Assembly (NCBI GenBank): GCA_012845835.1
Contig: JABAKD010000023.1
Location: 9,961,840 to 10,025,839 of the forward strand
DNA from: Undaria pinnatifida
Taxonomy: Eukaryota > Sar > Phaeophyceae > Laminariales > Alariaceae
Reading direction: 5' to 3'
Length of the DNA: 64,000 nucleotides
The position numbers were made by a program, and so were the translations under genes. Shown piece after piece: positions 1 to 11,115 of this stretch. Below the pieces are notes generated by a model that searched no databases, was not told the DNA's origin, and worked only from the letters and a program-made list of their open reading frames with translations. Positions within the stretch are counted from its first letter, which is position 1; the number at the start of each line of letters is the position of its first letter.

Positions 1-2930
1 AATTTTACACGTGTTCATTGGTTTCGCTTCGACTGTGAATCGCGAAGATCAGCCTAGCCGTTGCGTGCGGGAAAAATTTTAGTGGTAAATACTAGCAGCC
101 AATTTTTCAATAATATCAGTGGTGAGAATGGCCTGATGCTGGCGCTGTGTTGGGTTGAGGTTGTCAATGAATGAAGTCGGGTCTGCACGAAAAAAAAAGG
201 TCGATTCGAGCGGACCACTATGTATTTTTCGAGGTTTTACCCGGAAATATGCTGCAGGTAGCTACGTTCGGTTTTCACTGCACGTGATTGACACGGAATT
301 GAGCTAAGTTCATGTGGTCTGTGGAGTGGTAGCATCTGTTGTAGACGGCGTTACTCCTTGCGGTGGCCGATACTTCTGTTGTACGAGTAGTCGCTGATGA
401 TACCTGGTCGGTATTGCCGTTTGGAAACTGCTGTGCGATGAGGTCGACGCCTCATGTATCGCCTATGCCTTCTCCACATTGGATGTATTTACAGTCGTGC
501 GGGTAGGACTTGGTGACGTCTTGTCGATGGTAGTATTACTGGTGGGAGCACCACGTTTGACATAGAACGTGACGGCATTTGTCGCGTTGTGTTCATGGAA
601 AAAACGTAAAGGTGCTATAGCCGCGTCGGCTTGTCCTGCGTAGTACACTGCTGTATGCAGTTTGAGGTAATTATAACTGATCTACATACGTTGGGCCGCC
701 TCTCCGCTGCAACGACAGTATTGTTTACAGATGAAGTCGATGTATGTAAATACCCCAGACCTACGGAAGGTGTTGCTCGCGGACCAGGCTGTGTAGCCGC
801 AGATCTGTCGGCCTGAAGTGTTTCCACCGTGTCGTACTGAGTGCCCGATGCCAATGCCCTGGCTGCGTGTGATAGCTTGTGTAGATCTTCTTGAGGTAGA
901 TGGTCGAGGACGAATATATTCGGATTCGGCAATATTGTCGTCCGTCCAGAACGTCAGAGATCCAGGAATGACGCATGAATGACTCTTTTGCATGGTTGTA
1001 GCTTGGAAGTGTCCAGCAGAAATAAATAAATGTCTCTTCGTCTTACGAATGCTTTCAACTTGTAGGAATTAAGGCAGCCGGAGATGGTATATGCTTCGTT
1101 TGGGCTGAGTTGTCGACGACCTTGGTGCACGTCTACACCTGTTGGATTCGTTTTTTTGAATTGCACGAGGGAAAAATGTGTTTCATGCTTCGTACCACTT
1201 GGTAGCTTGGGTTTTACACACAACCTTGCGCGTCCAACAGTTCTCCCGAACCCGCACTCCCTACCTGGTTTTCGCGTGAAAGCGTTAAAGCAGTCTCTTC
1301 TCTATCCCTGACAGGCTTGGTGTACTTGTAGATGCGAGGCCTCCCCTGTGTCGAGGCGGAGCTTGCTTCTTGAAGATAATTCCAAAATTCCGCTGCACTT
1401 AATGAAATACGGACTCTTTCCCGAAGTTCTAGGAAACGGTTGGCCAACTCAGCGGACTCTGTTGCTTGGGGCCAATACACATATAGATGAATGGTCGAGG
1501 CTCACAACCTGAACGTTTGACACGTCTCGAGACTCAGTGTTTCAGAGCCTAGGGTTGTAGAGGTGCAAGATGGTTTGAACTTGGCGCTTACGTGGTCATA
1601 CATGGTAGCGAAGGAGGGAAGACGGACAAATGAGGAGACATAGAAGGAGGTAAGAGGGTGTAGGGAGTGATCGAGGTAGGGTTGACCGTGAACCAATCAA
1701 TATGGCACAATGCCTATGTTACGGGCAGATTTAATCTACGGGTTGTTGTGCTTATACCGACAAACCGTCCTTAAGTAACATTATTTGTCATGTTTCCTGC
1801 AACGATCCCCGATACATATGGTGGGAAGTTGGTTACAAGTTACATATGCAACAGACGTGAACTAGCAAACAGAACCCCCCACATATTTGGTTTCTCTGGA
1901 TCTAGATTGCGATTGTTCGTGCACTCAAGCTAATGACTACGGATCAAATGATATTGATAGACTGCAAAGTCCACGTTCCAAGAGACACGAGCTCTTTCTC
2001 ATGTGAAGAGACTAGACGTCACTCAAAAACGATTTTAAGCAAAACAAAAATCGCAGCCGGATATACCAACCGGTGACCTAGGTAACACCAAAAATATATA
2101 TGTAGCAAGAACAACCTTGCGACGACTTGGGGATAAGGTGCTTCGTCGTTCAAAAACATTTTTATCGAAAAAGTGCTTTACCTCTATCGTAGCCCCGCGT
2201 CCGTTCCACTCCCTCTTTCCGACGAGATCAAGACGACTATGTAAATGACAATCAGAAATTGCTGTCCTCGCCTACTTTCTAGACCAACGATTCCGCAGCA
2301 CTGTAACGCCGTGTCCGCGAGTGTCCTCGATTACCAGTAACTATCCCGCCCTAGGGATTGCATGTTTTGGGGCAAAATGTTGCTAGTCGGTTTACCTCCT
2401 CAAGTGAGGAACTATCTGTTAGTCTCGCAATGTTACGAGTACATTTGGGTTCTGGAACTAGGGCATAAACGTGTCGCGGTCCGTGAAATAATGCCTTCCA
2501 AGTCTGTTTCGGGTGATACCATGAGGTTCTTATGTTAGGAGCTCCAGAACTCTATGCTGCACCCCTATAATAGTGGGAGGCTTCCAATATTCAGGTCGAG
2601 AACGAGGCGGCGATGGTTACTCTGATCAGCACAGGAAATGGATGAAAACATCTGTTCAATCGAGGAATATATCCGATCTAGAGGCAGAGGCGTCAATGTA
2701 AAACGTCCACGAACGTTTTTGATTTAGAGCAATCGCACTGCAGGGGCTGAACTTTTTGGGCCAAAGGGTTCTGACCTTTTGAGCTCCTCGAGTGTGGGAC
2801 TATCGAGTAAAAGAGTAACAACGTGACAGATACATTACTTTTAGAACCAACGCGGGGTGGATGTGCTTGTAAGGATGCGCGATTGAAAGCTTGCAAATAA
2901 CTACAAGGTCGCGTGTGTTATGTAGGGTCC
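1..2930. other. No confident gene; unassigned DNA
   Basis: I see no recognisable domain, RNA gene or clear repeat array in this stretch. Only a possible decayed coding tract on the minus strand (listed separately, 463-1480) stands out. From 1,700 to 2,900 no reading frame is longer than about 67 codons. Confidence 0.5.
463..1480 (-). pseudogene. Possible decayed coding tract, unknown family
   Basis: Reading right to left on the minus strand, four or five short open frames follow each other with little gap (1480-1214, 1223-954, 993-682 overlapping 932-615, 648-463) in changing frames. Their translations have fairly protein-like composition (for example the segment ELANRFLELRERVRISL near the start, and LDHLPQEDLHKLSHAARAL near 870-920). 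This pattern could be an old frameshifted gene or retroelement fragment. No domain is recognised, no start or splice signal was established, and it may be chance. Confidence 0.15.
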
Positions 2931-2937
2931 GTACAAA

Positions 2938-3345
2938 CCGTACCCGGGGTATTCACCCCTACGAAGAACCTCTGTATGTTCTGTAGCGCATTTATACCCG
3001 TACCCGGAACTTCTGGGAGTTTTTTACGACATTCTTACCTGTACCCGGAACTTCTGCAAGTTCTGTACGCCCGTGGCCACAATACCCGGGGTACGGGTAC
3101 AGCATGTTTAGCAACCGCTCGAAACTTCTGTGAGTTATGTATGCCTGTGTCACAACAACCCGAAAATCTACAGGTTCTCTAAGACACCCGCACCCGTACC
3201 CGGAACTTCTGGAATTCTGTGAGATCCTCATACCCCTTCTCGGCAATTCAATGACTCCTGGAAGACTGTGGCACAATTGCCGCGGGACGGGTATACCTTC
3301 TTTACAATACCCGGAGAGCTCTGTATTCATTTTCAGGTTATTCTG
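2938..3345 (+). repeat. Rep-A minisatellite array 1 (TACCCG/GGAACTTCTG units)
   Basis: Degenerate units of about 30-45 bp, each built from TACCCGTACCCGGAACTTCTG followed by a variant of GNAGTTNTGTACGCC, repeat about ten times. The units alternate with GTGCCACAATACCCGGGGTACGGGTA. The 3' end (CAATACCCGGAGAGCTCTGTATTCATTTTCAGG) is shared with the arrays ending near 11.92 and 21.21 kb, so the arrays belong to one dispersed family and are not independent microsatellites. Confidence 0.8.
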
Positions 3346-3762
3346 CAATATTTAGGATGTCATGTTTTGTCAGTGCCGCAAACCGACACAGAACACGGCA
3401 AGCAGTACGTCTCATACAACAAGAGCACCTACTGCTGTACCTGTTGTTGATGTTTCTTTTGTTTCTAAACGGACGTATTAACGTGTTAACGAACGATATT
3501 TTTGAATCGAAATTAATATATTTTGTGAATCGAATTGAATTCAATTCGATTTGTTTCAAACATCGCCTTTTCCCTACTATCGTATTGCGTATTGTAAACG
3601 CTATTTTTCTGATCGGAAAAATGCAGATCTCGCCATCATTTCATCGCGGTCCCCAGATATTCTCCGTGTTTAAAATAGTGGTTTAGCTTCATTTTTGTCG
3701 TGGAACTTGCCTTATCGTGCTAGTGGAACAGTTGGGCTCGCGACCGCCGTTTTATATTCTTA
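3346..3762 (+). repeat. Rep-A 3' tail, interrupted by a MITE
   Basis: This stretch aligns with 11,936-12,660 once the Rep-B insertion at 12.1-12.43 kb is removed. Shared blocks include the CACCGAACA/CGTA-like block, a TTTTTCTGATCGGAAAAATGCA-type block and the CGACCGCC end. In this copy the match breaks exactly at the TTA (3760-3762) that precedes the MITE and resumes after its other end at 4558. Confidence 0.6.
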
Positions 3763-4557
3763 GGCCATTTCTTACACAGTTGGATTCCGCCAGTCGAAAA
3801 CGGCCCTTTTCGACTGGACTTCCGACTGGATTCTTCTGGTCCTTCTTCTTACCATCAGCCGGGTCGAATATATAGTTTTTGTGCTCTTCCTCGAGGCGGT
3901 TAGTTTGAGGGAGTACTGCTGTATGGCGCTCGAAACTCAGTTGGCAGCTCTGTGCTTCGCGCGTTCCTCGTGAGCAACGCATGATTTAAGCGCGACGAAC
4001 CATCGTCCAAGCGGGTTGGTGGCGTTGGGCTCAGCCGAAAACCGCTCAGGCTACATTTGTGGCGTTGCACTCAGCCGAGAGGCGCCAAAGCTACAGCAGG
4101 CGTAGCCGTTGTTGGCAAAATGACATCGAAAACGCGCGCTACTGCTGTCGTGTGATACATGCTGCTGGCGAGCGGAGCTAGGAGTGCGCCACGCCGACTT
4201 GCAGCCGGAAGCAACAGCAGTGATAGCCAAGGCAGCGTCAGCGTTGTTGTATGATACTGCTGTGTGGTACCCGGTATGGGTGTGTGGGCGTGTGGGTGGG
4301 TGTTTTGTGGTGGGATAAGCGAAGCGATGGGTTCAAGAAACAAGTGTAGAAGTTTTTTGACTGAATTTTTCGACCGACAGATCCAGTCCAAAAAGTCGAG
4401 TTTTTCGACTGGATCCCCCAATCGGAAAACTTAGTCGAAAAAAGTTGAGTCAAAAAGCATTTTATTTTTTCGACTGCGAAAGAAAGCCCGATTTAGGCTT
4501 CATTCAGTCGAAAAAGGGTGTTTTCGATTGACACATCCGACTGTGTAAGAAATGGTC
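3763..4557. mobile_element. Harbinger-like MITE, 795 bp, TTA target duplication
   Basis: Terminal inverted repeats of about 55-60 bp are visible. The left end reads GGCCATTTCTTACACAG and the right end, reverse-complemented, GACCATTTCTTACACAG; the similarity continues through CAGTCGAAAA and TTTTTCGACTG. A direct TTA flanks the element at 3760-3762 and 4558-4560. Three-base TWA duplications with GGSC-type termini are the signature of the PIF/Harbinger superfamily. Subterminal TTCGACTGG motifs recur. No transposase frame is present, so it is non-autonomous. A paralogous empty site exists near 12,660-12,675, supporting both the boundaries and the TSD. The superfamily assignment is inference from termini and TSD only. 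Confidence 0.75.
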
Positions 4558-4560
4558 TTA

Positions 4561-4785
4561 AGCGCCACAGCCGGGGTACTGTGGTATGATCTGTGTTACA
4601 GAAGAACAGTACAGTAGTAACCGAAGTAGTGCACGTGCGTGTTATTTCCTGTAAGTGCATTAGTCTAGTGTATATACTCTGCCGCAGTAATTAGAAATGC
4701 GTTGACCTTTGTGTATTTTTTTCACCAGGTCAACCTGTTGTTTGTACGCCCCCTACCAGTCAACTTGGTTTTAGGCCCAATTTGA
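4561..4785 (+). repeat. Rep-A sequence continuing past the MITE
   Basis: The first 60 or so bases (GCGCCACAGCCGGGGTACTGTGGTATGATCTGTGTTACAGAAGAAC) match 12,672-12,730 and show where the interrupted Rep-A copy resumes. The remainder up to the next array holds nothing I recognise. Confidence 0.5.
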
Positions 4786-4792
4786 GGCGGGT

Positions 4793-5440
4793 ATTTACCC
4801 GGGAGTTATCCGAACCCAGGACTTCTGTGACTTCTGTACAGCCCTACGTAGACCTGGATCGTCTTTGAGTTTTGTACGACATTCATACCCGTACCCGAAC
4901 TTTCTGTTTTCGTTATGTCTGTAGGGCGCACACAAAACCATACCAGGGGTATTTACAACCCCGGGAATTACCCTACAAAGAAGTTCTGTTTTTTCCGTAG
5001 GATACTCATATCCGTACGTGAAACCTCTGGAAGTTCTGTACGCCGGTGCCACAAAGACCCGGGGTGTGGGTACAGCATGCCTGTACTTGCCCGGAACTTC
5101 TGGAAATTCTGTACGCCCACACCCGGAACTTCTGGAAGTTTTGTAAGACTTTCATAAACCTACCCGGCTGGAACTTCCGGAAGTTTGTAAGACTTCCATA
5201 CCCGTACCCGGAACTTCTGTGAGTTTTGCAAGACCCGTGCCACAATACCCGGGGTACGGGTACAGCATGTTTTGAACCCGCGCGGAACTTCTGCGAGTTC
5301 TGTATGCCTGTGCCACAATACCCGGAACGTCTGGAAGTTATGCATCACTTCCATGCCCGTGCCGGAAACTTCTGGAAGTTCTGCAAGACCCCCATATCCT
5401 TACCCGGAATCCACAAAAACCTACAGAACTTAAGCGTGAA
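4793..5440 (+). repeat. Rep-A minisatellite array 2
   Basis: About fifteen degenerate units of the ACCCGTACCCGGAACTTCTGNAAGTTNTGTANG type, with interspersed GCCACAATACCCGGGGTACGGGTACAGCATG blocks. This is the longest of the seven arrays. The unit length drifts between about 30 and 45 bp and there is no constant reading frame, so the small open frames inside are not genes. Confidence 0.8.
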
Positions 5441-5718
5441 TTATTATTCTCCGGTTGGGCATAGAGCTTTCCATGTTCGGAGCTCAGAAACGTGTGATGT
5501 GCACACCCATAGCGTGTGAATGACTGTTGTTGGGGTGACGTCCATGGTACGTTGACGATGACGCTTGCTGCACGGTACAGGTAGCGCGTACGCTTTCTTA
5601 TCATCTTCATTGCGGTAGCCCCCCCCAACGTTTCTTTAACGATATCACCGGTTTTTAATACAGCTCCCGGTCGTAGCTGTTCAAATACAGTGCCCCATAT
5701 GCCACCCCCCGATGTCAT
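5338..5718 (-). CDS. Doubtful ORF, 126 aa, unknown
   Basis: A single open frame starts at an ATG at 5718, with an in-frame stop just upstream. Its first 85 or so residues have normal composition, including LKTGDIVKETLGG and RTRYLYRAASVIVNVPW; the last 35 are translated Rep-A repeat. A weakly similar motif (RKTGDVLQQMFHGG) occurs on the minus strand near 7,550-7,590. It may be a remnant of a repeated coding sequence whose 3' end was lost to the repeat. No family is recognised, and chance is quite possible. Confidence 0.2.
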   Translation of the reverse strand: MTSGGGIWGTVFEQLRPGAVLKTGDIVKETLGGATAMKMIRKRTRYLYRAASVIVNVPWTSPQQQSFTRYGCAHHTFLSSEHGKLYAQPENNNSRLSSVGFCGFRVRIWGSCRTSRSFRHGHGSDA

Positions 5719-7639
5719 CGTTCATTCAATAGTCCTTAGCATTAAGAAGACATATGACGACATTTCAAACAGCACCCTTGTCGTCTCGCACAGGGATGGA
5801 AGTTTCCTCAAGAAAATCGCAAGTTTTAGGGGGCGAGGCTATCATCGTGGAATACGTTTGTCATAGACTTTCATGATAGGACAACACGTTGGTAGCGGCG
5901 GTATTGGGCAGAAAACACATGTTACGTTGGGATTGCAATGTTTTTCTGTTTCTGAGGTGTAGGTGTGGAAAAATGCTACCGTGGAGGACCTTCATTTCGA
6001 ATTCCAAAACGAAGGTTTGTACAGAAATAGAGAAGCGCGACCTGACGAGCAAAATCTTTGCGTAGACCATGCCTACGGTTGGGGGAATGTTAAAACCCCC
6101 ATTGTAAACGCCGGGATTTCGCCACTCGCACGAGCCACTGTGCACGGCACATATGAGAAATGCATTGACTGTTTTTTCTGCGCAGCGTACGTGGCTGACA
6201 ATCCCATTGCGGATTCGCATCGCAAAGGTAAGCATCGCGAAAGCTCAAGGTCGCAGAGGAACAGTGAGGTCACCCGCGCGAGTGACCCCGAGCCACCGAG
6301 AAGAAGCCCTGAAAGTGAAAGTGACACCCACCCGTAGCCTTGATCCCTAGCTATACACTACGAACGAAGATACCGCACAATATGAAGGACATTTCGGTGA
6401 TTTCGAGATAGGTAAACCCGTCATGAAGAAAAACAAAAAATCACCTAAATCTGCTGCCTTGATCCTAGATCGCGCCGGATCCTTAAAGCTGAGGATCTCC
6501 GCCACGCACGATGAATAAGCACGGGCTCCGAGGTTCAACTTCTACCTAAGAGCAGTTCTGACCGCGATGAACATGTTTCCGACAGAGGGTATGACTACGC
6601 TAAATATGCTGACGATAGTGCGTATCGTTCCCGCATACAGACCCACTCTAAATGCCCTACGATGTTTACCGCTCTGGCCAATTCTCGCACGCAACGCCCG
6701 TAGGCTCATCTCCGCAAAATGTTGTTACAGCTCAAACCATGTTCATGTTCGTAACAACTGTAGGAGTTGATCACCGGGTGCGTCTAAAAGCAGCCCTAAG
6801 ACCCGAAAGGATGAGTCGACGAAGTAGACGATTTTTCTTCTCCATCGGCGCACGACTGATGCAACTTGCCGATTGCCCTCGAACCCCACCAGAGCAAGCA
6901 CCCCGCAGGAAAAAACACGCCTGATGCATGATGCACTCCGAGTCCCCCTATCACGTGAGCGTTCAAATTTTTCCAAGAAGCCAAGCACAAAAACAAATGC
7001 TTGGCACGACGGCGGTGTCGACCGCCACACACAAACAAGCCATCATCGCAAACGCCTCCGGGCCGGTGCAATACGAGACCTTCAACGCGATTGCCTGGCT
7101 GCGACGTTTTCCCAGGGTCGACGAAGCCGGCACCGTCTAGCGTTGGTCGGCGCGTGTTACTCTCCGTTTAATCTCTTTTCCTGGCCCAATATTTGTTGCA
7201 GCACGACCGGTCGCCTTGACATGCGTTTGGATTGGCTTCATGAGGACAAGTTGTGGTGCTCGTAGCGGAGCCCAATCTTAACAACAGCAAAACAATGCCG
7301 CTAGATGAACACGGTTTCCTCGTCACCACCGGGGACTGGGGAGTTGTTGAACGGTAGCTACCCCGTTTTATCCATAACACTCCCTGGTTGAAAAACTGCC
7401 TCCTCGCCGAATCTGTCGACGTATGGTGCCCTTTTCCACCCCCGACATATTATGTAGTTCCATAGTCCTTTGCAATCAAGAAATATAGTCTATATGAAGA
7501 TCATTATGTTATAGAATCCCTCTTCGTCTCGAGCCGCCATGAAACATTTGTTGAAGGACGTCACCGGTTTTTCGAGGAGGGTCTATTGAAGAAGCAGTCT
7601 GAGCCACGAACAAGGCTTCCATGTGCGTATTGCCCATGT
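5719..7639. other. Unassigned, with a palindromic repeat near 6.0-6.3 kb
   Basis: No recognisable gene. An imperfect inverted repeat (ACCTTCATTTCGAATTCC... AAAACGAAGGT) lies at about 5988-6017. A near-palindrome GGTCACCCGCGCGAGTGACC at 6268-6287 belongs to a dispersed motif also seen at 9.0, 23.5, 26.9, 61.9 and 62.3 kb. Short overlapping open frames at 6,570-7,270 on the plus strand show no domain. Confidence 0.4.
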
Positions 7640-8095
7640 TCAGCCCCACAGGAACAGCGGCATCAAAACCATCACCGAACAGAAAGCCGTGACCACCGGC
7701 GAGACGCCACCTAGGCTGAGACCAGCGCCGCTGCAAGTAATTTCGTCGTCGAAGCAGTCATGAGTCTGTTGAAGAATGCAGAGCCACAATTCTTCAAACG
7801 CGGCATTGTCCAGACATTCCTCGTCGGAGACCTCATGAACGCAACAAACTACGTCCATGAGGTGGGAGCAAGTTAGAGTAGAGCTCGTGACCTCATCAAG
7901 GCCGAGGTCCGCAGCACACTCTTCAATCTCGGCGTCACTTTCATCAGCCACACTAGTACAGCTGACGCACGTTTCGTCGATTTGACAGGCGGCCGCTTCC
8001 GACGAACATGCAGGGGCAGAGTCGTCGCTTACACCGTTGATGGCAAGGAGAAGGAGCCCCGACGTCAGGACACGAAGGAAGCGCGAGAACACCAT
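7640..8095 (-). CDS. Small secreted Cys-rich protein, possibly GPI-anchored
   Basis: The frame encodes 151 residues from the ATG at 8095. That ATG was chosen over the upstream one at 8266 because it has a good eukaryotic context (GCCATGG) and is followed at once by a classic signal peptide: MVFSRFLRVLTSG, then LLLLAINGVS. The mature part is acidic (many D/E) and has about 15 cysteines, in CxxxxxCxxC, CC and similar spacings, consistent with a disulfide-bonded extracellular domain. The last 20 or so residues are hydrophobic (VVTAFCSVMVLMPLFLWG) after a small-residue stretch (SGAG), as in GPI-attachment signals. No introns are needed. No known domain is recognised, and function is unknown. It is the best candidate for a non-transposon gene in the window. 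Confidence 0.55.
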   Translation of the reverse strand: MVFSRFLRVLTSGLLLLAINGVSDDSAPACSSEAAACQIDETCVSCTSVADESDAEIEECAADLGLDEVTSSTLTCSHLMDVVCCVHEVSDEECLDNAAFEELWLCILQQTHDCFDDEITCSGAGLSLGGVSPVVTAFCSVMVLMPLFLWG

Positions 8096-9384
8096 GGCTG
8101 GTGTATCCTGATGTGTGGGTGTGAAAGAGGTGAACGCTAGCGCCTGTGGATGGGGGCGGGGGGAGGGGGGTGCAATGAACGATAGGCGATCAAAAGAAGG
8201 GGTAAACGTTTCGGAGCGGTAAGCGAATGTCCCCGAGGTCATCACTAGATTAACGCAGAGAATCACAACAACTGAAACCTCTCATGTTTTGTATAGGCTT
8301 TACCTTTAGGAAGCTGAACCCCTTTAGGGCACGAGGAGAAGGAGGGGGTGGGGCGGCTATGAGCTGTTTTTTTTTCCAAGGAATGAGGACAACATTTCCG
8401 ACGCCTGCCATTGTAAAGCTGCGCTATGCCATGTTTATGACGGTCCCCACTACTGTGCATATATTTGTAGTTGCCTCTCGCTGCTTTATAGAGCAAGGAG
8501 CCTTGTACCTCGTCAGAAAAACGGTTATCCAAACTCGTCAAAAATCTTTACCTGGGTTTAGAACAAGAAAAGTAGTAAAATCAGCAATGAGGCTTTCCTG
8601 CAAACAATTTGGGCTATGGAACCCCGCCGTTCAGAAACCATAGATTAAGATGTGGGTGTATAGGCCTCTCGCAGAAAGCGTGCACATAAACCGGTCCAAG
8701 GTGGAGTTCTAGAGAGAGATTAGCGGTCACTGTTTTGGTGTCTGAACATGCTTTCGCAGCACACATTTAACGTGCTGAAAAAGGATAGGCTTTCGCTGTC
8801 AACGACGAACCTACTGTTGTAAACGTGACGGGTTGATTGCGTCACGTTTCGAAGGACAGCGGCATATTGACGCATGCTGCAATGGAGGCGCGCCAACTCT
8901 TTAGTGAGGCTCCTCGCTGGAGGAGCTCTACTCTATACCACACACTTGCCTAAGAACTGGTTGTGAGAAAGGACTGAAAATAACAAAGCCAACTCTTTTG
9001 AGAACCAAGGGTACAGGTAAGGGCTGGTACGCCCACATTCACTAGCACGAGTGACTCTGTACGAAACGAAAAAAGACAGCATATGACAATTATATTGCCT
9101 CAGCTTGGCTGATTTAGGCGCACATGAAAAATAGCACGATTTCAAGCTGAAGGTCGCAATAAGGAACAAAGGGGTCACCGGAGGGAGTGACCTCGAGAGC
9201 CCGTGCGAACCCCTGGCCGTCAGAGTTATCCCCTTAACTTAGCCTAGCCCAAGTCGGAGGAGCTCTATGCCTTCTCAAGCAAGTCCTGGTGGTGGGTAGA
9301 CTGAAAACCCAAAGCGACCAGCAAACCACTCGTTGAAAGGAAAGAAAAACAATCACTATTTCCAGACGATAATATATAATCGAC
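8096..9384. other. Intergenic; fragment of a dispersed repeat at 8.93-9.24 kb
   Basis: Upstream of the secreted-protein gene there is a G/C-rich tract at 8,150-8,175 but no promoter I can defend. The segment at 8,930-9,240 carries TCACTAGCACGAGTGACT (9040-9057) and GGGGTCACCGGAGGGAGTGACC, members of the dispersed GTCACTCG palindrome set. Nothing else is recognised. Confidence 0.4.
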
Positions 9385-10160
9385 CTAAACCTCTTGAAGC
9401 CCCCCCCTCCCCCCCCTTCCCCGCCCCCCCTTTATTTTAATATTATTCTTTTCCTCGCTTCCTCTTGCTTTAACGCCCCACCTACTATCGAAATCAGCCA
9501 GAGTAATAAACACTTCCACACCCTGGATATCGCCTCGTTATAGTTTTAGAGCCGTCCATTCCGCTGCTGCAATTCCCACCCACCCCTGCCCCCAACGCCC
9601 CCTCCTTCCCCACCACCCGCACCATCGCCTAGACCTAGCACCACGCGTATAGCAAACCCCTACATCTATGCGACTTAAAGCCCTCCCCCCCCCGCCCCCG
9701 GCCCCCCTCGCCACAATCCCCTCCCCTCCCCCACGAGAAATATTTATGGTTTCCACGCATAAATTGGGATGCCCCACCCGTCCCCTCCCCCCCCCTCCCC
9801 CCCTCCCGCCCCTTTTTGATCAAAATCAGGCCCCTACGTCCCTAAGAACTCCGCCCTCCCCTCACCGGATATTCGACTTACAAGATTCAATTGATAAACT
9901 GATGCATTTCCTTCCACAGCTGTCAGATTTTGTCCCCCTCAGAAAAGAGTTTAATAGTTGCCGCGCACAGACTGACTAACATCACCCTGTTGACCCTGAT
10001 AGCTACACTGTAGTTGCAAGAGGAGTCGCCGACCTGTGTCCTTAATGAGGACACACAACCCGTAATACGCGCGATCGGAGTATCACACACAGCTTGCAAA
10101 GACGAGTTTCGACAAAATTTTCGACCTCACAGCTGGAGTGTATTTTTATTTTTATAATTT
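9385..10160 (+). mobile_element. Rep-B long-inverted-repeat element end, plus orientation
   Basis: This ~770-bp segment runs from C-homopolymer tracts through CCATCGCCTAGACCTAGCACCACGCGTATAGCAAA, TTTTTGATCAAAATCAGGCCCC and CTACACTGTAGTTGCAAG to the terminal block CGACCTCACAGCTGGAGTGTATTTTTATTTTT. The same ordered blocks occur reverse-complemented at 22.7-23.5 and 31.0-31.8 kb, and forward at 35.8-36.2 and 36.2-37.0 kb. It behaves as one arm of an inverted-repeat transposon. No transposase frame is present. Confidence 0.65.
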
Positions 10161-10236
10161 TTTTTTTAATAATCAGTAATGATAGGAGTACTAATAAAAA
10201 ATATATACGGAGTATATTCTTATTTTCACTTCTGTT

Positions 10237-11115
10237 ATGCACCCGCTAAACGTCTCTCTAGACAGTAGTATCGGTTCTTGGATTCCTCTTAACTTCTTCC
10301 ATATTTTCTTGACTACCTCCACCCATCTCATCCCAGCTCGCCATTTCTATACTTTCTCCCATACAGCCCTACCTGGTATGAGCTATGGCCTGGCAACATC
10401 GTTTCTGTCGTATTCATCGCTGTGTATTGCTTTTCAATTTTTTCGCGTCTCAGTGTGTTTACGTTTTAGGGGCATGCATTCCCACTTCTGCTCGTATTAG
10501 TAGTACTACTGCGTTATTCGTGGTACTCGAGCATCTCCTAGTAGTAGTGCGTATTTTGCTGATGTCAAGTGCACTATTTCCAGTTGTTTTCGTATGAACT
10601 TCGTGACCCATTCCCATACTTCTCCTGCATACTCTAGCTTTGGTACAACAACATTAATTAGAATACTTAATGTAATCCTAGTGTAAAGGTGCCAGTCCGT
10701 TAAGATCGCATCCATATTGCCTACTTACTTGTAGTTTACCCTTTCCCCTTAATTTTTATTTATGTGCATGCCAGGAGCACTGCCTTGAGATCTCTACGTC
10801 AAGGTTCGTATATTGGTCTACGATCGGCAGGTACGTGTACGATCGGTGGGTCATATCCTTTCCACCTAACGTGGAAGGTCTCCGGGTCACTTGTTGTTCG
10901 TTACCTTCATGTCCTGCGTACCGTTTTACGTTCGCTGCCACTGCCACTCTCAATTCCCTTTTACTCTTGTGCTCAAGTGTGTTCCTGCAATATTCCGGGT
11001 GTTTCTCGCATCCTCACGAAATCATCCGCAAACATCAACCCCGACACTGCTGTATATTCCCCGATCGTGACTCGTCGCACTGCTGCTTCCACCGCTACCA
11101 TGATGCATTATTGTA
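10237..11115 (-). pseudogene. LINE-type reverse transcriptase relic, lineage 1
   Basis: On the minus strand the reverse transcriptase palm motif FADD is readable at 11021-11032, inside GLMFADDFVRM. It is followed out of frame by LPIVDQYTNLDVEIS (about 10,795-10,840) and by DAILTDWHLYTRITLSILI and VVPKLEYAGEVWE (about 10,600-10,715). A tail with recognisable AVWEKV, GMRWVEVVKKIWKKL and IQEP segments runs down to about 10,250. The order FADD, thumb, C-terminal tail is that of a non-LTR retrotransposon ORF2. At least four frameshifts and several stops make it a pseudogene. The endonuclease and the 5' part of the RT are missing. It differs from the lineage at 13-18 and 32 kb. Confidence 0.75.
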
